Source: Triops longicaudatus (lineage: Eukaryota > Arthropoda > Branchiopoda > Notostraca > Triopsidae). From it: a DNA stretch of 64,000 bases. A program made the position numbers and the translations under genes. The first letter of the stretch is position 1. Every line of letters begins with the position of its first letter. A model generated the notes under the pieces. The model saw only the letters and a list, made by a program, of their open reading frames with translations. It did not search any database and was not told where the DNA came from. The stretch covers positions 725,622 through 789,621 of the forward strand of contig JAGQDJ010000037.1 in NCBI GenBank assembly GCA_022885665.1, in the 5' to 3' direction. Of the stretch, positions 12,831-26,936 are shown piece after piece.

Positions 12831-15800
12831 TAGTTTAAATTTTATTTTCGAGTATTTTTTTTCAAAGAATACCATGGATCTGGTACAAATCGAAGCGTTT
12901 CTTCATAAAGATCTTAATTACGCCCAAAACTATTGGGTTACGTCATTATTAAGAACATGAACATGCTAGGAAAGTGGTCATTTTCTCATTGTTCCATAAT
13001 GTCAGCCTTTTGCATCGCTAACCTTTATCGAAGCATTCACTATTACCGAAAAGTCAAATGCTACATGTCAATAATTCCCTCGCATTTGTGGCTCACTGTC
13101 TGGCGACTGCCTAACACAAAAAGATTTAGTATTATTGTTAAGTAACTCAGAAAAAAATAGCGGTGGACGTCATGTTAAACTCCTGCAGTGTCACGCTCGA
13201 TTAACTTGTTCCTAAGCTGGTAAGCAGCACTTAATTCGGAAAAACTTTCTTTTTTATCGTTATTTTTTTGCAACCCGAAACTTCCATTAAAAATAAATGA
13301 AGAGAATCGTTCAGTGTTCCAGGCACGTCCGACCATTAACCAGAATTGGTCGTATTACTAAATTCTTTGAATATAGTGTGATTTGAGGTAAATTTGCATG
13401 ACTTGGCATTTACTACGACGTATTTTCCGAGTTAACTCCTAGTAACGATTCTTGTAGCAAATTTTGAAGCTCCACTTAGCTTTGGCGTCTAACCTCAACT
13501 TGTCGATTTCTTGTCGTAAAAAGAAGGAAAATAGGATCCTATACTTCAAAGGTTGATTGGGGGCAAAAAAAAAAACATGAAAACTTCTTTTTCTGATCCG
13601 GCCGTTGAAATGCGTTATTGGACCCATTGTAGGTGAAAACCTTGAGTTGAACCCATCATAAACCTAGGCAACCGCGATTGCTATAGGGGTGGGATACTAT
13701 AGGGTACGATCGTGACAAAGTGTTAGATGACGGTGTGAAAGTACGGAACGATCTAGCTAAAGAAAGAAAGTGCTGCACTAATCGCTGTGGTAGTAATAGA
13801 AGATGGTTCCGGTGTGTGCCATCCCTTCCAGCAGCACGTATCGTTGTCCTCGTTTTCCTTTTCTCTCCGCATTGCCCTCTTTTTTTTTTCTTTTTTTGAA
13901 TATGGAAAGAAATTTCGTGAGCTCCAAAACTTTCTACAGTAATGGGGCTCTCAAGAGATGTCCTCTCTTTTGCCATGGCTATATTACGACACTACTAAGA
14001 CGAGGGTGTACAGCTGGAGGTTTAACAGCTGCTCATTAATTCACGTACTTATAAACGTACTCGAGCCATGACCATTTTTTGTGTACACTGACTGAGTTCA
14101 TTTATCGCAGAATTGGTCCATTTGTCAGTGAGCATTTGCCTGTTAACCCGAAACGAGCTGTTTGACGTTATCTGCCATTAGAAAAGTTAAATGTCACTTT
14201 TTGTCCACTGTTAATAGCTGCGGCAGTAACTTTGATTGCTATCTAGGGTGGGTAAAATAAATTTCGTGCGGTTAACCAAGTCAGGTACTTTACTCGAAAT
14301 TTCTGTTACGGACAGACAGAAAAGAGAGATATTGCTCGCAAACTGGTAGAATTCGTTGGTGACGGAAGACATGTCGTGACATCTTTCTCATGTGGAAACT
14401 TCTTCGTGTATAGCCCAATAATAATTCTGGAGATAAAGCTGGGGTTCACAGAGCCAAGTCTTACTTTTTTGGCTTTAATAACTCCTTACTTTTTTAGAAG
14501 GGAGAGAGTGAAGAAGTCACAAGATCTATGAAGCTGCAGGGAATTCTCGTCGTCGGTCGTAGGTAATTAGGACCATCCATTTCATAAAATAAGAGAGACT
14601 TATTGGTCGTTGGCATAAAAGGTTGGGGATAAGTTTTCCCTCGCTGTAATTAAAGGTGCGCATTCTTCATTTCTCCATCATCGTGTCTCTTTTTGTGAAC
14701 TTTTTTAAGTTGCGGGGATATGAAAGAGGATTGCTGGAAGTTGATTATGGGCTCGTTTTACGTGTGCCTTAATAAGATCATCTGCCTAGGAAAATGGAAG
14801 AAAATTACGGGTTGAAAAAGATAAAAGTTGGCATAGAAAAAAGTGGTCTTGCCGAATGAAAATTGAGCGAGAAAAGGACGAGCCAAAGTGGAATTTTTCT
14901 GACGAACTCAAGGACTGTTACACAACAATTTTCAACCTCCTCAAACACAAAGTGGCTCGTTTAGGGCCATTTGAGTTTGTTATGTTTGAAGAAATGCGGA
15001 CCGAAAAGCTTTTGACTTTTTTCAGCCTTCCACCGAAATGGAAAGTAATACTCGTCAAGAAAGTAGATTGTAAAAATTAGCTTTTTCAAAACTTATTAAG
15101 TTTATTTTCTGCATTTAGTTAATCCAGTCCGTTTGGATCCTATTTTTTATTATTCGTACACCTAAAGTTTCTTTTATTAGTTTCACACATTCTCGTCAAA
15201 GTTACAGCTTTTCGTTCTATTAGCGTTCTTTGTTCAGCTTTAAGGAACAGGATTTTTTGCTCTTTCATAAAAACGGCTCGGATACGAGTCTTTCCAGTGT
15301 CCACGTGCTTCACCGCAACGATGGACGGTTTTATATCTGTGATGGCCTTCTAACTGCTTTCTGGGAAATATATGTAGGATTGTGGTGAAGATTTAGTCGA
15401 CTTGTTGTCTGTTTTTTTTTTGTGATCTTCTGAAGTACGCATTGGAAAGAAGAACCGAAAAAGTAGTAAGTCGAAAAGGAAAAACAGCGGATCCTGGGAG
15501 TCGACCGAGTTTCTGTATCAGATTTCTGTGCTTGTTAAGGCAATCGCCGTAAGCCGAAAAAGCCTTGGGAGAAATAGTTTTGCCGATTTGAAGTATCTTA
15601 CGCTTTTGCAAGCCGTGGGCAAACGTTCGAAAAACTTTCCCAGGCAAAGGCGATCGATGTGCACTTGAATTTCGGATCATTTTGGCTCCCTTTGTTGAAG
15701 TAATTTCTTCGTGAGAAAAGGGAGAAACCACAGCGCCCAAAGTTGGTGTTGCTGGCTACACGGTGGTAGAAAATCGTTAGGCGATTGCTATATCAAGCAA

Positions 15801-16549
15801 GTTGAAAGTACAGTGCAGAGGGTAAAGTTTGTGTGCAGTTTTAGGTTTTCTGATTTGCGGGAGAAACTTGGGGAATTTTGCGGAGGACGGAGAAGAAGTA
15901 GGAAGAAACCCTGGGGGGATTTTGGAACGTTTGCTCATGTATTGTAAGCTAATTAAGCGAACATGGGAAGAAAGTTGGTGTAAAGGGCACGTGATTGCTT
16001 CTACCTTGTCGATTAATGCTGGATAAACAAGTTTCGAGGACTGTTTGAACGAAACATTGAAACCCGAATTCTACTTTTAATGTGTAGTGTTTCACATTTT
16101 CTCGGGAATTTCTTTGTAATTAATTGACCACATTCGGCATATACTTGAGTATAAGTAAACGTACTATATAGTACAAACCTGTAAAGACTACAATTTAAGA
16201 AATAGTAGAATTGTTGGTTATAAGGTTAAGAAATTCTTCGTTCGAAGTTTGAGTTATATATTATAAAAATGAAATATTTTCAAGCTTACACATTATCAGA
16301 AACTTATTGTAAAACAGTATCGCAATTCCAAAGGTCATCCAATTTTAGCAAAAAGCTTTCTTTGCATTGATACTGTTACTCTATGTGTTGTGCTACACAT
16401 GTTCAGAATCAAAATTTCATGAAAGGTATATTTTTATTTATTCAGCATTTATTAAAAATTTCCAAGACCAAGGTCTTCTATATATAGTGTCACTCCACCC
16501 CGTTTTTTGTGTCTTAACGGAAACTATTAAATATTCTGTTGCATTTTAG
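12831..16549. other. Stretch between two retrotransposon fragments, no gene seen
   Basis: No protein family or exon chain is recognisable. Short open frames (for example around 14856-15080) lack upstream splice sites or motifs and are not supported as genes. Confidence 0.45.
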
Positions 16550-17095
16550 TTTATTCAGCGTTGTATTAATCGGTTTAAGACAAAGCTTACATTGTTAATG
16601 CGCCATATTCCCCGTATTGACTTCCCAACCAAAGCTTACCTGTACAGAAAAAAAGCGGACGACCCGTACTGCAGCTGCCGCGATAGACCAAGACAAGAAT
16701 TAGGCCACCTCTTTTTCCATTGCGAAAAACTCAACAAGCAAAGAGCGTTACTACTCAGATCCCTTGCCCACATCATACTCCATTTCAACATCCAAAATAT
16801 TCTAACAAATCCCAAAGCCTTCCACGCTGTCAAAGATTTCGCTATGTCGGCAAAAGACCTTAAGTAACACCACACTCCTTTATACAGACAGCTCCTCTCC
16901 CCTTATAATCCCATTCAAGTCAAATGTATATAAGTGCTGTAAATTACCGAACGAGAGTCCATAATAAGCTTACTATTATGTGACATAATGTATATATTTG
17001 TTATTGTTTTAACTGTTACATCAACAACTATTAAAGTGGAACGATGTACGGTAACGAGCAAAGCTCACGCCGATGAAAGAAATAAAAAAAATTCC
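16550..17095 (+). mobile_element. Non-LTR retrotransposon (LINE) C-terminal and 3' UTR fragment (copy B)
   Basis: An open frame from about 16550 to 16867 reads through RHIPRIDFPTKAYLYRKK, then YCSCR, QELGHLFFHCEKLNKQR and a stop at 16865-16867. The Cys-x-Cys ... His-x4-Cys arrangement after a GPxGxYL-like segment is what is seen at the end of reverse-transcriptase ORFs of jockey/R1/I-type LINEs. About 200 bp of 3' UTR and an A-rich tail (gaaataaaaaaaa) follow to 17095. The reverse transcriptase itself is absent, so the copy is 5'-truncated and dead. The clade is inferred from the motif only. Confidence 0.72.
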
Positions 17096-17884
17096 CCGTG
17101 TTGTGCATTACAAGTGCACTTGAGGATATGTTGAGGTGCTTTGAGGATAGTAAAGGACCGTTTCGATCGATTTTCGAAGAAACAACCTGAAGATATTCTT
17201 CATTTTTTCGATTCGTCTCCTTTTTTACGTCCATTGGCGTTAAAAAAAATGCCCCGGCTTGGCATATTCTTTTATCAAGATATTCTTAGGATACGAGCTC
17301 GCGTGAGGCCCGAGTCACACCCGAAGCGTTTGATCATTAGCCCTTGCTTTCCCTAACACTCCGTTTCATCCGTTCCTCTGCGCTCGTGGATCTCGAGATC
17401 AGCTGTAAAGATACACGAACCTTTTTTCTCTTTCTTTGTTCGTTAATTTTTTTGCCTTCCAATGCTTCATCTCTCACTGGCTGCCCGCTCAGTGCTAACT
17501 GTTCTTTTCCACCCACATGCTACATGAGTCGAGCAGAGCAGAATAACACGATTGAGGACGATCAATTGGATTTCCAGTTGGAACTTGGAAAGGTCTTCCA
17601 CACTCGACTCGCGTTCCCTCATGCTCCATTACAATTTGCCGCGGTGGGAAAATGGGACAAAACCACCCCTTGCGGAAAGTCCCTATCATTTTATGCTTAA
17701 TTAATGACCAACCTCTAGAGTATGATCCGTTGTTGGGGCAGCGAAGGACAGAGCATGGTGTGAAAAGTGACATTCGTGTCCTGTTGTAGCCCTTTCGTCC
17801 CCTGACAAGAAAAGAAAAACAAGACACTTCAGTTTTCAACTCGAGAATTTGCTCTAATTGAACAGAACCGTTTAATAATGAGTA

Positions 17885-17970
17885 ATACCACATTATAGTT
17901 ATCCTAAAATTTATATTCCATCTTAATTTATATTATTGAATTTATATTCCATATTATAGTTATCCTGAAA
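17885..17970 (+). repeat. Short direct repeat, two copies
   Basis: The motifs attatagttatcct and aatttatattcca each occur twice within 86 bp, indicating a local duplication of AT-rich DNA. Confidence 0.7.
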
Positions 17971-19045
17971 GAAACTAGTTTATTGTAACATTATATTATC
18001 GGAATTGTAATAACATCAAAATGGGACATTGATTTAGTTTGTTTTATTTTATTTTAAAAAAAAATATGGTTTAGTTGAAGGGTATAAATTAATTATTTCC
18101 TTTTTTGAAGGAAATTTTTAGGAGAAAATATAAAAAAGTGCTAGATGCAGTTCCAATTCCAAACTGCAAAAAAAATTCTTGCCACGTGTACCTCATTTCT
18201 TTCTAAAGTGCTGAAGTTCTGGTAGTGACATACCGTTAACGTACCGGAAAATTCGCTCGAATTTTGTATTAGAATTTTCACTAAACTGTTAAAAACGTTT
18301 TGAAGAAATATATTTCGGCAAATAGAAGTTTAGTATAAAAAGCTGCAAGTTTTAGCAAAAGGTTAGAAAGTTTGACTTCCACGTGGGATATGTACAAATA
18401 GGTCAATTGAGCAACTCCGATTTACGGTGACCTCGCAGGACGATCAGATTCTATAGCACGGCTCTGTAGCGGATGCCAAAGAGTCCATTGTATTTGTTTG
18501 CTGCAGTTATTGACAGGCTGAAATAAATTTCCTCGGGGGAATTCGAATGCGAGTGTCAAAAAAAGAGTCCAATTCATTTTTGTTCTTCGTAGAGAACAAG
18601 GAACGGCCAAGAATAACGTCTGCAGCAATATCTGTCATTTTTTTTTCTCCCATCTGGCTTTCTCGCCTTTCCTTACTGGGAAGTGACTTGAAGAAAACCC
18701 CAGAGAATGCCTATCTGTACAGCCAGTGTTTGCATAGAAGGATTGCTGTCTTATTTTTATTTTTCTAGCATTTTTCAAAGAGCAAGAGATCGTTTTTATT
18801 TACCGGGGTTATTTAGTAGACATGCAATAGAGTTTTTCATCCTCGACATGCAAGCAAATGGGATGGCATTTCTGGCCACTTGGAAAAGGAAGACGCCACG
18901 GAGAGAAGAAACGTAACGCTATTGCTTCAAAAAGAACTTTGGTTGCAGGAAAATGCTCGGCCAGAGAGCGGAAAACTTGGAAAAGGCTTTTGTTGTTCAG
19001 GAAAAGGGTAAAGGGTAAAGTTATTATTTCTCTTTCTCTGGGTTT

Positions 19046-19062
19046 CCCCCCCCCCCCCCCCC
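19046..19062 (+). repeat. Poly-C tract (17 C)
   Basis: Seventeen consecutive cytosines follow GGGTTT. A mononucleotide repeat outside any gene, likely length-variable. Confidence 0.9.
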
Positions 19063-19576
19063 ATCGCCGGAAACCGCGAGTCATAAACGCTTTTTGAGTA
19101 GGTACTGGACAGCCGTGAGTGGGCTAATGTTGTTCGTTTTTCGTGGAGAGGTCAATTGCTGCATAAGAAATTATCAGCAGCGATGTAATAAACCTCAAGC
19201 TTTTCCTGCACCACCAGGATACATATTTTTTTCCTTTCGCGGGTCATTGATTGCCATTGATGTGTTGTTCGGCACACGGTGGACCAGAAAAGCCTTAGAA
19301 AAACTTCTTTCACCCTGTAAGGCTGTGGTTTTGTTGCACCCTTGCGTGACCAGATATGAATGTAATATGCGTAACCTGAGCTCGGGCCAAGCAAGAAGAA
19401 CGGAAATACCTGAAAAGAGAAAATAATTGTGTCTCAAAGACTATATTATTTCTGTCCCAGGCAAAACACGGGAAACGGTTAAAAGCTTCATCAGCCAAAT
19501 ATAGTAACAAAGCAGAAATTTACGAATTGGAGACCGACACGTTTCAGAGGAATTAAGTTTAGCTTAATTGCTGATT

Positions 19577-19662
19577 AAGTATTTATTTATTATTTTTTAT
19601 TTATTTATTTATTTTTATTTATTTATTTTTTACTTATTTAATTATTTATTTATATTTTTTTT
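19577..19662 (+). repeat. (TTTA)n-like microsatellite
   Basis: Roughly 85 bp made almost entirely of TTTA/ATTT units with small interruptions. Confidence 0.85.
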
Positions 19663-22600
19663 GGTTGTGGCAAGGCTTTTGTCTCATAGCAGTGATTATT
19701 TTCGTGTAGTGTTATAATGTCAAGTATTCAGCTTTAGTTTTTTCACATTTTTGTTCCTTTGCTAACTTCATTAATAAAGCAAGATAGAAATCACGGTTTC
19801 GTGGAAATCGTGAATTCCATGAAATTTGACTTCTTTTGGTGAAAAATGGAAAAATAGAAAATTAAGTCCTGTTTTGCGGAACTTTACAGAATTCTATTTT
19901 AATTCTATTTTCAGATGTATTTTTTTGCCATCTTGAAAGCCTGTTAATAATTTGTTACACCGAACAAGGTTGTAGGGTACTTCGGCCAAAACCAATAAAT
20001 ACTAACGTACTTGGCGGAAATAGGGGGTCACGCCAGGTAGAAACTGATTTGCATAACAAAGTTGTGGATTTGAGATTTGCAATATGTCAGTCAAAATATT
20101 CGGGGGTGTCCAGTAGCGTGAAAGTACTTACCGTAGTTAAGGGGTTTCTTGGGTCAAATATTTCAGTGAACAGTCACAGGAAGGGTTAAAGGGTAAGGGG
20201 TGTGGTGACAGTCGGTACGTGTCTTTTTTTATTTTAGTATTTTTTTCGTTTTTTGTAAGGTATTGATCATGATAAAGAAAAGGGATTGGTGGGAAACACC
20301 ACGGAAAGTGCGTTACATAAGTTCTTCTGTCTCGTACACCCTGCTCGAAAACTTCGGCAGTTGATGGGTCGAAAATGGTTCCCTGTAGACGTGATCCAAT
20401 CGAGGAATCGATCTGCAACGCATAGCAATCACGAGTTTATCTTATACCCAGAAAAGGTACGGTACGGTCTGAACCGAGAATCAGTATTGGTGACGGAGTT
20501 CTGCCATAAGAATTGCCATGTGTTTTACTATAAGAATTAACTAATCTTTTTTTCTGTGGAGAAAAGAAACTCAGGAGAGCGTACAGAGAAAAAAAAAGTG
20601 GATATTGAGGGATCGTGGACAATTTAATGAGCGATTAGGCGAGTTGGGGGAGCGGTAATAGCACAATTCTAGTATAAGTACCGTACGGAAGCTTTCGACT
20701 TCATCGAAGTAAGGCAAAGAGGGGAAGAAGAAAGATAATTTGGGGTTGGAGCTATTAAGTGCGAATTTTAAGCTAGCAATTTGGCCGGCTTTTAGGCCAG
20801 ACACGTGAGTTGCCGAGTACATTTACGGGTTCTTAACGTACTGCAAGCAAGTACGTTAGAGGAGGAAAGAGGCCAGACCCGGAAAGCTTGGTAATTGCTG
20901 CCTAACTTTTGATTCCTGGACAAGTGCAATCTCGCAGATTGGACGCAAATTCAATAAGGCTTCGAAAAGGTAGTTTTGTAGCTTTAGAAAGAAGTTGAAG
21001 CTTAGAAATAGGTGTAGAACCCAGTTTGGATCACGAAAAACGAAAATAAATTAAAAATCCAACATTCTTGGAAGCCTTAAAATTCTCTGAAACATATCTT
21101 GATGAGAAAGTTGTCCCAGGATTGACAGTAGCCTATTTACGCGTATTTTCAGTCGTAAGCTCTCAGAATTTTTTATTTATTTATTTATTATTTTTTGAGA
21201 TTGAGAGAATTTAGGATTGAATGCAAAAACGATCTCGTCGATCTTTTTTATTTATTTTGGTTTTATCTTCTATCACTCGACGTTCTGTATTTTTCGTGCA
21301 CTTTTAATAAAATTTAAGTGAAAATTTTCTAAATCATTTTGCTTCATTTTTACTTCGATAGGTATTTCGTTTACTTTAGTGATGTATTTTTGTCAAGTTA
21401 TTTATTTTGCCAGTACAGGGAGTGTGGCTTAAAAAGGGATTAGCTCCAAATCCATGTCGTGGCAGGGCTTAAATCCCCAGCATAGGAATCATCCGGTAAT
21501 GTAAAGTATAGGATTCCACGAAACGCCGAAACGAGACGGAGCAGCGAGTACGTGAGGTAAAGGAAACCCTGAGTGTTGATCCTCTTAACGGTGAATTTAC
21601 TCCAGCTTGCTGGTAGTTTCTTAGAACGAGAAATAAAGAAGACATTCCAGCTCGGTAAACGAGACGAAAAAAAGGAGCAGTGACCTCTGCACATACTGTA
21701 CACTCGTAAAAGAGAAAATGTTGGTTATCACTCTCTCCCAGGCTTTGCTATTAAGTCAGCGTTAAACGAGGTTATGTCAGCGCATGGACTTGGAAGTAAA
21801 CCTCAGAAAAATGGTGAACCTTCCGAGTCAAAATTGATCCTAGTTCTAGTAGCCTTTTGTCTAGCTTTGCTTACTTATAGTTTTAGTACAGATGGTACGC
21901 TGAAGCGATGAGAGATGACACAACTAAAGAAAAAAATAGTAAAACTTAAATTCTGTCAAACGATTAAATCACGTTGAACTGTTAGCTTTACAGAGGCGGT
22001 AAATAATTAGGTTAAATCGTGAAAAATAAAAGGACATGTGAAGGTGGCTTTGTCTCCAAGCGACAAGTTCTGGGGGTTTTATAACCGCACAAGGCAACAG
22101 AAGTTGAGGTCACGCGCTTACGTTTTGTCTATGCAAATGTGATGTAATGCTGCAGACCTCGGTGGATGCTCTGTTGGCAAGGAAGGTGTTCATCTAAATG
22201 TTGCAGCAGAGTTTCTCCATTCGGGAGAAAGAGGAAGCGAAGAATTTTTCCGGAACAAGTTCCTTGCGCCATTACTGCCGTAAATGAGTCGAGCGAATCG
22301 CATCAGCTTGCATGTACAACCTTCTAACAAGGAGGTTGACTAAGAAATAAGCAGGCCATGTCCCGGCGTCTTTGCTGGAATCCTGTGCTCCCACGGAATT
22401 TATTTCCGTTTCCGTATCTCCCCAAGAGCTTCCAGTCTATTTTTCCGTCGCCGGTTTTCACTTACCCTTTACATACAACTCACAAAAAAATCTACCTCGT
22501 GTTTTTTTTTATTATTTTTTTTTTATTCAGCTGTACGTCGAAGTAGACGAAGAAAATGTTTCCGAAATACGGATTTTCTCTGATTGCAAGAAGCTTTTTA

Positions 22601-25562
22601 TTTTATTTTTAATACTCTATTTAAAGAATCATACTTTACATGTTTACTGACAGTATTTATGCTCCTTTATTTGTCATTGTCTATTTGAACTATTTTAAAA
22701 TTTTTATTTGAAACGTTTTATTAAAATTCGAAATATTTTAATTAAAATTTTAGTTAAACTGTTATCTGTTTTTTTTTTTTTTTTGGTTTTTGGTTTTTGG
22801 CATTTTATTACTTATCCGTATTTTTTCAATTTTTAGTTTTAATTTCTTATACAAAGAACAAGTTTTTGCCTTCGCTTGTTATTTCCAAGCGCAGAAAGTC
22901 GGTAAAGGTGTGTAAACTTTGGGTTGTAGCTGCCAAATTCCTTATTTTCCGTGCGGAAGATCCGCGAGGAACGTGCGATACAGTTTGGAAAACTTTTAGT
23001 TTGCTGGTACTTTCGGGCTTTGGAGGTTTCTTAGAGAGGAAAAGCGGAGCTACAAGCTGTGCAAGTTACAAAAAGGGCAACTTCGTGATAGTTACGACCG
23101 TAAAAGCGCAGTACTGGACGACACGAGTGAACGGTTAAAAGTGTACCGTCTATCTCTTCTTTTTGGCTTATAACGAAAATAAAAGTCTACGAAAGAAAAC
23201 CGACACGAAGAGATAGATAGCGAAATAAAGAGACCAAAAGAGTTACATGCAAAATAAAAAAAAAACGAAAAAGGCTTGCCTTTTCACGTCACTCGGCGAC
23301 CAGTAAGTCCTTGTACTCGGATATCCGTCTTCCTCCTTTTTTTATTTTTATTTTTTTATTTACAGTAAGTTAAGAGTTACTAAGTAAAAGGCAAAAGTAA
23401 AACCTTATTGATGAGAGTCTTGGGCGTCATAGGAAAGCCTTGTAGGAACAAAAAATTGTTTACACCGAAAGCAACGAAACGTTTTTTATATGATTCTGGG
23501 CTAAATGATCACTTGTCCACAGCGTTATAGTACGGTAATTTATCAACCAAGCATAATGACCGTCTTCTAGGGTGATATAATGAAAACTTCCAGTATTTTT
23601 TTTATCAACATCACTGACATCAAAAGCATAAAGGCGAGAATACAGTGATGTAATTCAGTATTTTCGGATAGGGGGAGAACAAAGAAGATATCTCATTAAG
23701 CGACACGCGTTTTCGGCTAATTAGAAGGTACATACCCACCCCAAAAGGAAGCAGATTTCATTGCTGCTAAAAATAAAAAGGCAGACAAGAAAGGTACCTC
23801 AAATAAGGACGAAAACTGGGGATGAAAAAGAGCCCGGGAACAACCCCAAGACTTCGTAACGAGCGCCGAGAAACTTGCAAAATTGAAGGGAAGCATGCAT
23901 GGCTACAGGAATTTGTTATTACAAAAGCTAGCAAGAATTCACTTTTTGCCCTATCCGTGATGCATCTTTGTAAAAGAAGAGGAAAAACAGTTTACGCGCC
24001 TTTTGCCTTCCGCATGTTCCGTAGGACATGCCTCTACTTGCCGTAAGGTCACTTGAGACGTCGTGCATTGTGTATATGCGAACTGTGAACGAAGAACCCT
24101 GTTTCCGTGTTCCGAGCTCTGGGTTAGTAGAGAAATGAGCCATGAAGCTCACGCAACGAGAAAAACGTCACAGCATCTTAAATTTCGCCGCAAAACGATA
24201 ATTCTGACAAGATGAGATTAGAAGAGGACTTAGACATTTCGTCGCAAGTAATGAAAGAATAATCGTGCATAATGTATGCAATTCTTAGTTTCAGAGATCG
24301 TTCATAATCTTTCATATTGATTTAATGAATGGCACTGTTGATTAGGATTTAGAGAACTATATTTAATTAAAAACTGTTTCGCAGAGGGGTAGAAACAATC
24401 GGAAACTTGGATTTCCTCCAGAATCTTGTTATGAAGCGAAGTTTCGCGGGGCAAACTTGCGGTGTCTGGTGCAAAAAGAAAGTTTGAGAGGTCGTAAAAC
24501 ATGGCCGTGTTGTCCCAACGAAAAGCTTCAACCTGCACCATAAGGAAAGTAATCGAATTTCGCACTCTAAAATGGCGCGTCACTGAAACTTTTAAGCTGC
24601 GTTGTGGGTTCAATAATCGATGTAACGAGTACAAAGGAAGACGTAACCAGTTTCAGTTCCAGGCGCTCAGTGAATCTAGCATTTGCCCGCATTGGCTTCA
24701 GCGGTAAGGTGAAATTAGTGTCAGCTAGTTCGAAATTTCATGGCTGTTTGGCCTTTTCAGTATTCAGTTGAAATGCCAAGTGCAAGTTTTCCACGACGAA
24801 ATTTTTTTAACACGTCAGCTCAGGTTCGAAACACTTTAAGTTCGGTAGCGTACTGCCATCGTCATCACAATACAATTAGGAAACAAATTATTAAAACATC
24901 GAAAATTGAGAAAGTTGAAAAATGTATATTGAAATGTTTTTTTTTTTAATTTCCAGTTTCAAATCAGTGGTAGTTCATTAGGTATGATTATTTTGCGGTT
25001 TATTAGGCATGTCAACTGCACAACCGCCCCCATTGTACGATCTCAGTACGCAATTCCGCGGAAATGTAGCTATTAAAGACAAAATGCTACGTTAATAATA
25101 CTGAGATTGCCATGGAGGGTGCAAGCGAATCAATTTCCTAAATTCGCGTTTAGCGTCAGCGAGCTCGTTGGTAGCATTGTAAATGGCCTTGCGAATCTCT
25201 CAAGCCTAATTTATGCAAAGATAGTTATCACTTTAAACGTCTTCACTGGTCCTGGTTCCATCATGTAACTGAATAAGGCTTAGAACGAGACAATAATGCA
25301 ATATGCGTGGCAGCAATTCCGTTCCAGCACCGAGATGTCTGCATTAGCTAGCTATGTTACAATTCCTGAGCCGTATTGCACACCATAGTAGTGAGTGCTT
25401 TCCCATCGTCAGTTCATATTCAAAATTCTGAAAATATTTAAAACTCTGCATAATCTAGAATTACTACAGTAATAATAGTACAATATTTGAAACATGTAAC
25501 AAAATGGGATAACGTGGTAAATACGTTAATAGAATTTCTTATTGTACTGTGTTTTCAATCAG

Positions 25563-25636
25563 TTGGCAATGTTATTAGTACGAAATGAAACTGGCAACGT
25601 TGTTAGTACGAAAGTAATGAAATTGGCAACGTTGAA
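25563..25636 (+). repeat. Imperfect tandem repeat, unit about 30-36 bp
   Basis: The unit begins ttggcaatgttattagtacg and recurs as tggcaacgttgttagtacg, then a partial third copy, ttggcaacgttg. It lies in unannotated DNA. Confidence 0.75.
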
Positions 25637-26936
25637 GCTTCGCTTCTTTAGAGGTGCGGGTGACCAGCGACACAAATAATAAAAAAAAAATCTCACAACA
25701 TCCGTAATCTCATAGTGTTTAACGTCATTATAACAGAACGTCAACAATCTTAAACATCCAAAGTGCTGATCAGCGTCGATTGTGATCACCTGCGGCATTT
25801 AAGCACTTAAAATACGAACTCAAATAACGGTGAAAGTTTCCAGCCCATAAGGGACTTCAAATGACGTTGGGTAATGTAGTATTCATCAGCCTTCAGTTTA
25901 ATCTTGTATTTGCCTGTCTCATGAGCTTCTTAGCACTTCACCTACAATTACAGAACCGTTGGGATAGGAGCAAACACGCATTGACAAGTTGTTAGACAAC
26001 TACAACGTCTCTGCCCGATCAGATAAGACCGCAGTAAGGAAAAGCCAACTTCCAACAAGTCATGTCGACTCGTAAAGATTTCGTCCTCCCTTCTAACCTC
26101 GTCCAACATGTGTAAGATTCACTTCATCTAGATATGAAAGAGGAGATAAAATCCGTTTCGTTCCTCTCCAACTGGAATCCTCTCCTGGATTATGCACTGC
26201 CGTTCGCAGGGAGCTAAAGCAAGCTGATTGCTCGAGTATTGGGTACTGCTTGTTGGTAGTCAAGCGAGCGAGCTGTTGCATTTCTCTCCGTAACGTGAGC
26301 GGAGCAACTCTGCTGCCCTCGCTCTCTCTTTCTCCGTTAAACTTCCTATATAAAACCTTTATCAGGCTTTCCTGGGCCTCTGTGAAGAGAAAACCTGCCG
26401 CTAAAAGCCAACGAAACAAAAAGGAACAAGAAGAAGTGCCTGAGCTTCCTTTTAACTAATCCTCGCTTGGCTCCCGATTGCGTGCTGTGGTAACTAAAGC
26501 GTAATAAACCGTGCAGGATTCTGGCCCGAAATTTCTCCAGAAGAAATACGGTGAATTTCTCTCCTTGCAAGGTTACCCTTACCTCGCTTCAATCGCCTTG
26601 CTCCTACGTGGTACAGTTTTCTCGTATATTTCGCACATCAGGGTTATAAACGCCACTGGAATCGGTCGCTTTATTAACAAAACTTGACAATGAATCATGA
26701 CGGCTCACAATTTTAGGAGCTGAAAAGCGACGCTATATTAGTTCAAAGGTAATGAAAAACGAGGAAATCAACTACCTAAAGGCCGGTAAAGGGGCCAGTG
26801 GCAGCAATCGTCGCCCTTTCTACGCTAATATAATGGAATACTTTTCATAAATCGCCCCAGGCCAGCACATGGGGTCCGTGTCCAATATGAAACATTAGCT
26901 GCAGAACTATTGCAGACGCGTAAGGAGGTAGAGCGT

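Larger units (their letters stand above)
17096..26936. other. Long stretch without recognisable genes
   Basis: No exon chain or protein family recognised. It contains a small direct repeat at 17885-17970, a 17-C tract at 19046-19062, a (TTTA)n-like microsatellite at 19577-19662, another TTTA run near 21170-21196 and a 2.3-copy tandem repeat at 25563-25636. Intergenic or intronic. Confidence 0.45.

Noticed and set aside
14856..15080. Open frame of 74 codons with charged residues
   Set aside because: No splice partners, no motif, no homologous wording. Not supported as a gene.
12641..17095. A 4.4-kb DNA transposon with about 175-bp terminal inverted repeats
   Set aside because: Each end has its own A-rich tail, copy A has its own target duplication immediately around it, and copy B continues inward into a LINE reading frame. 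Two LINE insertions explain everything.
18809..19437. Several overlapping frames around a poly-C tract
   Set aside because: Pro/Gly runs arise from the C tract, and frames on both strands overlap without motifs.
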